A program made the position numbers and the translations under genes. Of a DNA stretch of 64,000 bases, positions 59,773 to 64,000 are shown piece by piece. Source of the stretch: an uncultured Dorea sp. (GTDB lineage Bacteria; Bacillota; Clostridia; Lachnospirales; Lachnospiraceae). Below the pieces are notes generated by a model. It did not search any database and was not told the origin of the DNA. It saw nothing but the letters and a program-made list of their open reading frames with translations. Where the stretch lies: contig CAJURK010000008.1 in NCBI GenBank assembly GCA_910588745.1, forward strand, positions 13,640 through 77,639, given 5' to 3'. The stretch's first letter is position 1. Each line of letters begins with the position of its first letter.

Positions 59773-60786
59773 TTACAAATACTGTCTCTTTCCTGTCCGC
59801 GCGCTTTCATAAGCCGCCGCAATTGTCTCTACGGAGCGGAGTCCATCCTCCCCGGTAGTCATTGGCTTCTTATGGTTCCGAATGCAGTCGGCAAAATGTT
59901 CCTCCATGGCGTAGAAGCCGTCCACCTCTTCATATGGATAATCTGTCCAGGCGACTTCTCCCTCCCTGACCAATTGAAATCTGGGAGCGGCGTCTCTGTC
60001 CCATGTCACAAAGAGCGTTCCCGCGTCTCCATACAACTCAAATTTATCGTAACATACGCCTTTTGGCGCAACTGTTGCAAAACTCCAGTGTCCCTGAGCC
60101 ATGACGCCGTTATGATATGTAATATTTACAATGGCATTCTGCTCCGGCCGTTCATCTGAAACATGATCGATCTGCGCATCAATCGCCCGCACTTCCGAGC
60201 CAGACAACCATCTCACAAGATCCAAGTGATGGGATCCCATATCCGCAAGACATCCGCCGCCAGACAATGCGCTATCGCCGAACCATTCTGTTTTGGGATG
60301 ATAGAATCTTCCTATTCCGGAATGGGACATCTGTGTTTTTACCATCCTTAGTTTTCCGATCCTTCCTGAATCAACGCATTGTTTCATAGCCTGGCAGTAT
60401 CCTCTGAACCGCTCAAAAAAGGCCGACTGCAGTACGATCCCATTCCGTTCTGCAGCATCGCACATTTCCTTTGCTTCCTCAATCGTACTGGCAAAAGGTT
60501 TCTGCGTCAGAATATGCAGCCCTGCGTCCGCCGCGTCTACCGCTACCTGCCGATGCATAAAATTGGGAGTGCAGTTATACACCGCGTCAATCAGCCCGCT
60601 TTGAAACATTTCCTGATAAGATACAAAAACATTGGGAATATCAAACTTGCCTGCAAATTTCCCTGCATGTTCTTCTATTACGTCACAAACTGCAGCCAAT
60701 TCTGTATTTTTCAGCCCTTTTGCCGCTGCCGCCTGCCCCTCTGCTATGGTTCCGCACCCTACGATACCAACTCTTAATTTCTTCAT
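59773..60786 (-). CDS. Gfo/Idh/MocA-family oxidoreductase (first of two)
   Basis: 337 residues: MKKLRVGIVGCGTIAEGQAA Rossmann start, LTQKPFAST in place of the usual EKP (Gln-Lys-Pro), GGGCLADMGSHHLDLVRWL with the catalytic-site His pair, and a C-terminal beta sheet domain. Glu-to-Gln in the EKP motif is a mild oddity. Start at 60784-60786 with AGGAGGA. Only about 13 bp from the isomerase. Confidence 0.9.
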   Translation of the reverse strand: MKKLRVGIVGCGTIAEGQAAAAKGLKNTELAAVCDVIEEHAGKFAGKFDIPNVFVSYQEMFQSGLIDAVYNCTPNFMHRQVAVDAADAGLHILTQKPFASTIEEAKEMCDAAERNGIVLQSAFFERFRGYCQAMKQCVDSGRIGKLRMVKTQMSHSGIGRFYHPKTEWFGDSALSGGGCLADMGSHHLDLVRWLSGSEVRAIDAQIDHVSDERPEQNAIVNITYHNGVMAQGHWSFATVAPKGVCYDKFELYGDAGTLFVTWDRDAAPRFQLVREGEVAWTDYPYEEVDGFYAMEEHFADCIRNHKKPMTTGEDGLRSVETIAAAYESARTGKRQYL

Positions 60787-60800
60787 TCTCAAAAATCCTC

Positions 60801-61685
60801 CTACTCCTTTATTGCGCCCATCGTCAATCCCTGGGTAATATTTTTCTGAAATACAATGGAAATCAAAACCGGAATCACCGTTGCAATGCACGACGCAGCC
60901 ATCATCATTCCATAATCTATACCGAATTTAGATGTAAATTCCGATAAAGCTACCGTAATCGTTTTATTTGCCTGGGAATTCATAAAAATCAGCGAATACA
61001 TAAACTCATCCCACGCCATTAGAAATGACAGAATCCCCGTCGCTGTAAATCCTGGTTTTGCAATCGGCACAATAATCCTTATATAAGCTCCAAATCTGGA
61101 ACAGCCGTCTACCATCGCAGCCGCTTCCAAATCGCCGGAAATAGAGCGGAAGTACCCGCTCATAACCCAAATCGTATAAGAAAGGGTAAATGTGACATAC
61201 AGCAAAACCAGGCAAATCAGATGATCAATAATTCCCATTTTTCTAAAAATAACGTACAGAGGAACCAGCAGGGAAATCGTTGGGAGTAACTGCAGGATAA
61301 GTATCAGCATGAGAAGCTTATCCCGGAACCGGAAAGACAATCTTGCGAACGCATACGCCGCCATTCCTCCTACAGAAATGGAAATCGCCGTTGCAACGCC
61401 GGATATAAAAATGCTGTTCAGTAAGGCTCTTTTAAACACCGCCGCCGGAGAAGAAACAATCGTTCCTTTATTCACTATCGTTTCTGAAAAAAGAATATCC
61501 TGATACCTTGTCCAGACCGGCTCTGACGGAATCCATGATGCAGACAGATCCAGTAAATGCCTGGTCGGGCTGATACTCGATATGAACATCCATGCCAAAG
61601 GAAGCAGCGTCCATGCCAGAAAAACGATACTTCCGATACTAATAAGAAGAGAACGCCCCGCTTTTTTTCTTAACGATCTTTTCAT
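60801..61685 (-). CDS. Carbohydrate ABC transporter permease (MalG type)
   Basis: 294 residues, six membrane helices; opening helix FLAWTLLPLAWMFISSI and EAA loop EAAAMVDGCSRFGAYIRIIVPIAKPG (conserved EAAxxDGA..G motif binding the ATPase). Start at 61685 with AAAGGAG. No ATPase gene is in the operon, so a shared MsmX-type ATPase is expected. Confidence 0.92.
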   Translation of the reverse strand: MKRSLRKKAGRSLLISIGSIVFLAWTLLPLAWMFISSISPTRHLLDLSASWIPSEPVWTRYQDILFSETIVNKGTIVSSPAAVFKRALLNSIFISGVATAISISVGGMAAYAFARLSFRFRDKLLMLILILQLLPTISLLVPLYVIFRKMGIIDHLICLVLLYVTFTLSYTIWVMSGYFRSISGDLEAAAMVDGCSRFGAYIRIIVPIAKPGFTATGILSFLMAWDEFMYSLIFMNSQANKTITVALSEFTSKFGIDYGMMMAASCIATVIPVLISIVFQKNITQGLTMGAIKE

Positions 61686-61697
61686 TGGCTCTCCTTT

Positions 61698-62588
61698 CTA
61701 ATAAACATCATCCGCTTTTAATATTTTCTTATATATTAGGGCAATAAAAACGGTTATCATCGTTACGATCATTCCCAGGGTTGCCCCATATCCAAAATCA
61801 AACAGTCCGAAAGTCTGGTAATAGGTATAATAACTGATCGTCATTGTGCTGTTATTGGGGCCTCCCTGCGTCAACATATAAATAATGTCAAATACTTTCA
61901 TTGCCTGCGATGTCCGCAGGATCAATACGACCAGCAGCATCGGCTTTAATAATGGAAACGTAATCAACCGAAAAGAAGCCAGTACCCCCGCCCCTTCCAG
62001 CTTTGCTGCTTCGTAATGGGATTCCGGTATTGTTGCCATACCCGCCAACAGCATAATGACAAACAGTGGAAGCATCTTCCATGTATCCGCCACAATAATC
62101 ACATTCAGCGCCAACCCAGGCCGCCCAAGCCATACGATCGGCTCACTGATCATCCCAGTCTGAAGAAGCAATTTATTCAAAGCGCCGTAACTAGCATTCA
62201 ATATCCAGTTCCACAACTGCGCGTTAGCTACCGTCGGAACTGCCCAGGGAGCCAACATTATTGCCCTTAAATACTTCTGTCCGCGAAATGGAATATTCAA
62301 AAATAGCGCTGCCGCAAAACCCAAAATCATCTGAAGAAGCAGTGAACCAGCCACAAAATATATGGTTACCCCGACGGCATTCCAAACCTGGGAATCACCG
62401 ATTACCCGGATATATTTCTCTAAACCTGTAAAACCGCTGCCGACTCCTGTCATCACATTATAATCTGCAACGGTTAGATAAACCGTATACAGCAGCGGAT
62501 ATAGCATAAGTCCTACTATAACAGCCATTGCCGGGGATATCATTGCTATCCCCAGCCTGGATTCTTTTCTTGAAAGTTTTCTATTCAT
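61698..62588 (-). CDS. Carbohydrate ABC transporter permease (MalF type)
   Basis: 296 residues, six helices; LSRKESRLGIAMISPAMAVIVG, AAKLEGAGVLASFRLITFP (EAA loop) and QGGPNNSTMTISYYTYY typical of UgpA/MalF. 12 bp before the MalG gene. Imports a saccharide or glycoside with its neighbours. Confidence 0.92.
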   Translation of the reverse strand: MNRKLSRKESRLGIAMISPAMAVIVGLMLYPLLYTVYLTVADYNVMTGVGSGFTGLEKYIRVIGDSQVWNAVGVTIYFVAGSLLLQMILGFAAALFLNIPFRGQKYLRAIMLAPWAVPTVANAQLWNWILNASYGALNKLLLQTGMISEPIVWLGRPGLALNVIIVADTWKMLPLFVIMLLAGMATIPESHYEAAKLEGAGVLASFRLITFPLLKPMLLVVLILRTSQAMKVFDIIYMLTQGGPNNSTMTISYYTYYQTFGLFDFGYGATLGMIVTMITVFIALIYKKILKADDVY

Positions 62589-62621
62589 TCTTCCTCCTGA
62601 CTGTCCGCCTAAAAATCAGCT

Positions 62622-63920
62622 CTAATTCTTGATTTTTTCGGTTACCGAATCCTGCAGTCCTTCTAATACAGCCCGTGGCTCCTCACCGTTTGCCAGCACT
62701 TTGTGTATCGATGCTTGAAGCATCGTACTCCATTCCTGATACTGCACCACTATCGGCCTGAAATGCGCATATTCATACTGCGGAAATGCCATATCAAGTA
62801 TCGGGTATTCTTCTGTCAGCTCCTGATCTTCGTATAATGCTTTTATTGTAGGCATCTGGGATACTCCCTGAAGAAAATCCTTCTGTACCTCCTCCTCACA
62901 CAGCAGCTTCAAGAAGTCAACTGCATATTTTTCACTTGCAGTCGTCCTGGCCACGGCAAAACCGCCTCCGCCTGCAACGCTGCCGCTGACTGCATTCCCG
63001 GAACCAGGAAGCATGGTCATCCCTACTTTGCCCGCAATCGCTGATTCCTCTTCGCTGTTTGTAGTCGTCCAGTAAGAAGACCATCCTGTCACAAACGCCA
63101 CGTCTCCCGCCATAAATGTATTCATCACATTCCGATCTGTATACGTGGTAGACGCCGGATCAATGACGCCATTCTTCATCGACTCTTGCAGCCAGGTCAT
63201 TGCGGCAACTGCACGGTCGCTGTCTAACTGCCATGCACCGCTGGCTTCGGCGTCATTTTCTCTGTATTGTCCTCCAAATCCGTATAATATAGCTGTATAA
63301 TCGCAGGTTAAACCCTCTGCCTGGCTCGCTCCTAAGGCCATTCCATACTTCACCAATCCCTCTTTTACCATTTTCTGAGACATTTCTCCAAGCTCTTCCC
63401 AGGTTTTAGGCGGCTCCTTGTATCCAGCCATTTTCAGTTTTTCCTTATTATAAAACAGCCATTTGGCGTCATTTCCAGTAGGAATACCATACTGTTTTCC
63501 ATCAAATCTCAATTGTTCCCATGCAATATCAACAAACTGTTTGGCAAATCCATCCTCGATATACTCATCCAGAGGAAGAATCAGATCCGAATCAGCAAAT
63601 TCTGCAGGCCAAACCGTATCCAGCGAAATAATATCAAGCTGGCTTCCCCCGGCAACCATTGTCATAATTTTGTTATGCATATTGTCGTATGCTTCTGAGA
63701 TCAGTTCAATCTTAATTCCGGTTTCTTCTTCAAAGGTTTTTACAGCATGTTCCATCGGAGCGGTTCCCTCCGACGACATTAAAATTACCATTTTTTCAGG
63801 CTTTTCATCCGACGCCTTTTCTCCGCCTTCATCTATAGTATCTTCGGCGTTTCCGCAGGCTGTAAACAATCCCATGATGCACATGACGGCCAACATCATC
63901 GATAATAGTCTTTTTTTCAT
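62622..63920 (-). CDS. Extracellular sugar-binding lipoprotein (MalE type)
   Basis: 432 residues. Signal peptide with lipobox FTACG, then the type II extracellular binding fold: MTMVAGGSQLDIISLDTVWPAEF, TGNDAKWLFYNKEKLK, GDVAFVTGWSSYW and GGGFAVARTT. Ligand unknown. First gene of the operon in the window; the 80 bp upstream hold an inverted repeat at the window edge. Confidence 0.93.
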   Translation of the reverse strand: MKKRLLSMMLAVMCIMGLFTACGNAEDTIDEGGEKASDEKPEKMVILMSSEGTAPMEHAVKTFEEETGIKIELISEAYDNMHNKIMTMVAGGSQLDIISLDTVWPAEFADSDLILPLDEYIEDGFAKQFVDIAWEQLRFDGKQYGIPTGNDAKWLFYNKEKLKMAGYKEPPKTWEELGEMSQKMVKEGLVKYGMALGASQAEGLTCDYTAILYGFGGQYRENDAEASGAWQLDSDRAVAAMTWLQESMKNGVIDPASTTYTDRNVMNTFMAGDVAFVTGWSSYWTTTNSEEESAIAGKVGMTMLPGSGNAVSGSVAGGGGFAVARTTASEKYAVDFLKLLCEEEVQKDFLQGVSQMPTIKALYEDQELTEEYPILDMAFPQYEYAHFRPIVVQYQEWSTMLQASIHKVLANGEEPRAVLEGLQDSVTEKIKN

Positions 63921-63956
63921 ATCTACATTTTCTCCTTTTCTTAGATATAGACTCTC

Positions 63957-63996
63957 GGAATCTCTAAGCCTTTATTCATCTGGCTTCTGAGATTCC
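63957..63996. other. Inverted repeat upstream of the sugar-binding protein
   Basis: GGAATCTCTAAGCC (63957-63970) pairs with GGCTTCTGAGATTCC (63982-63996) with a small bulge, then TTTT to the window edge. It may be a plus-strand terminator or an operator/attenuator for the minus-strand operon. Confidence 0.5.
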
Positions 63997-64000
63997 TTTT

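Noticed and set aside
1..64000. CRISPR arrays, tRNA, rRNA, transposases or phage genes
   Set aside because: No regularly spaced 25-35-bp repeats, cloverleaf genes or mobile-element proteins were recognised on reading both strands.

Overview
The window looks like a chromosome segment of an anaerobic, gut-type Clostridia (Lachnospiraceae-like). This rests on oxygen-sensitive glycyl radical enzymes, many RbsB/MalE-type sugar transporters, AGGAGG ribosome sites, sigma-A promoters with 17-bp spacers, GHKL/LytTR signalling, and CotH/VTC/DUF4956 and DUF4037/DUF4125 gene sets. Species cannot be named from the sequence. No rRNA, tRNA, CRISPR array, transposase or prophage gene was recognised.

Layout. 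(1) 1-2.7 kb: 5' end of a fabH gene behind FabT-like operators, a palindromic dispersed repeat, and an unrecognised coiled-coil protein. (2) 2.9-12.9 kb: glycyl radical operon A (minus strand): RbsA/RbsC/RbsB importer, glycyl radical enzyme (GRE), its activase and a xylulokinase-like FGGY kinase, with a LacI regulator and three matching operators. (3) 13.1-24.4 kb: operon B has the same parts with a divergent GRE, a nearly identical kinase, and the activase moved to the front. It is divergent from a DeoR regulator and an RbsA-like protein whose second ATP site is destroyed. Two arrays of three 5-mers at exact 10-bp spacing lie between. (4) 24.4-29 kb: pfkA, a DMT-family permease, and a DUF4125 / TPR-DUF4037 pair. 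(5) 29-34 kb: OmpR-type two-component system, a 50-residue membrane peptide and an ABC-2 exporter (peptide-resistance type). (6) 34-40.5 kb: AT-richer island with a second two-component system, VTC-domain protein, DUF4956 membrane protein, CotH-family protein and a decayed lipoprotein. Three transcription units share one promoter architecture (CTAAG, 11-bp repeat, TATAAT at fixed distance), so this is probably one regulon. (7) 40.5-43 kb: proC and an AAA-ATPase-like pseudogene. (8) 43-50 kb: TPP-dependent 2-oxoacid/acetoin dehydrogenase operon (E1a, E1b, E2, lipoyl-E3) with a divergent SorC regulator and heavily palindromic intergenic DNA. (9) 50-56.7 kb: hypothetical protein, AgrC/AgrA-like pair, lipoate ligase, HD hydrolase, cysteine desulfidase-like UPF0597 protein. 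(10) 56.9-64 kb: MalE/F/G-type importer, two Gfo/Idh/MocA oxidoreductases, TIM-barrel isomerase and AraC regulator, likely for oxidation/epimerisation of an unusual sugar or glycoside.

Most likely new biology: the twin GRE-kinase-importer operons with separate regulators and GRE active-site surroundings that do not match the textbook subclasses I recognise; the DeoR plus catalytically dead ABC pair; and the CTAAG-box regulon driving VTC/DUF4956/CotH. All identifications are by eye from protein motifs; no database search was run.
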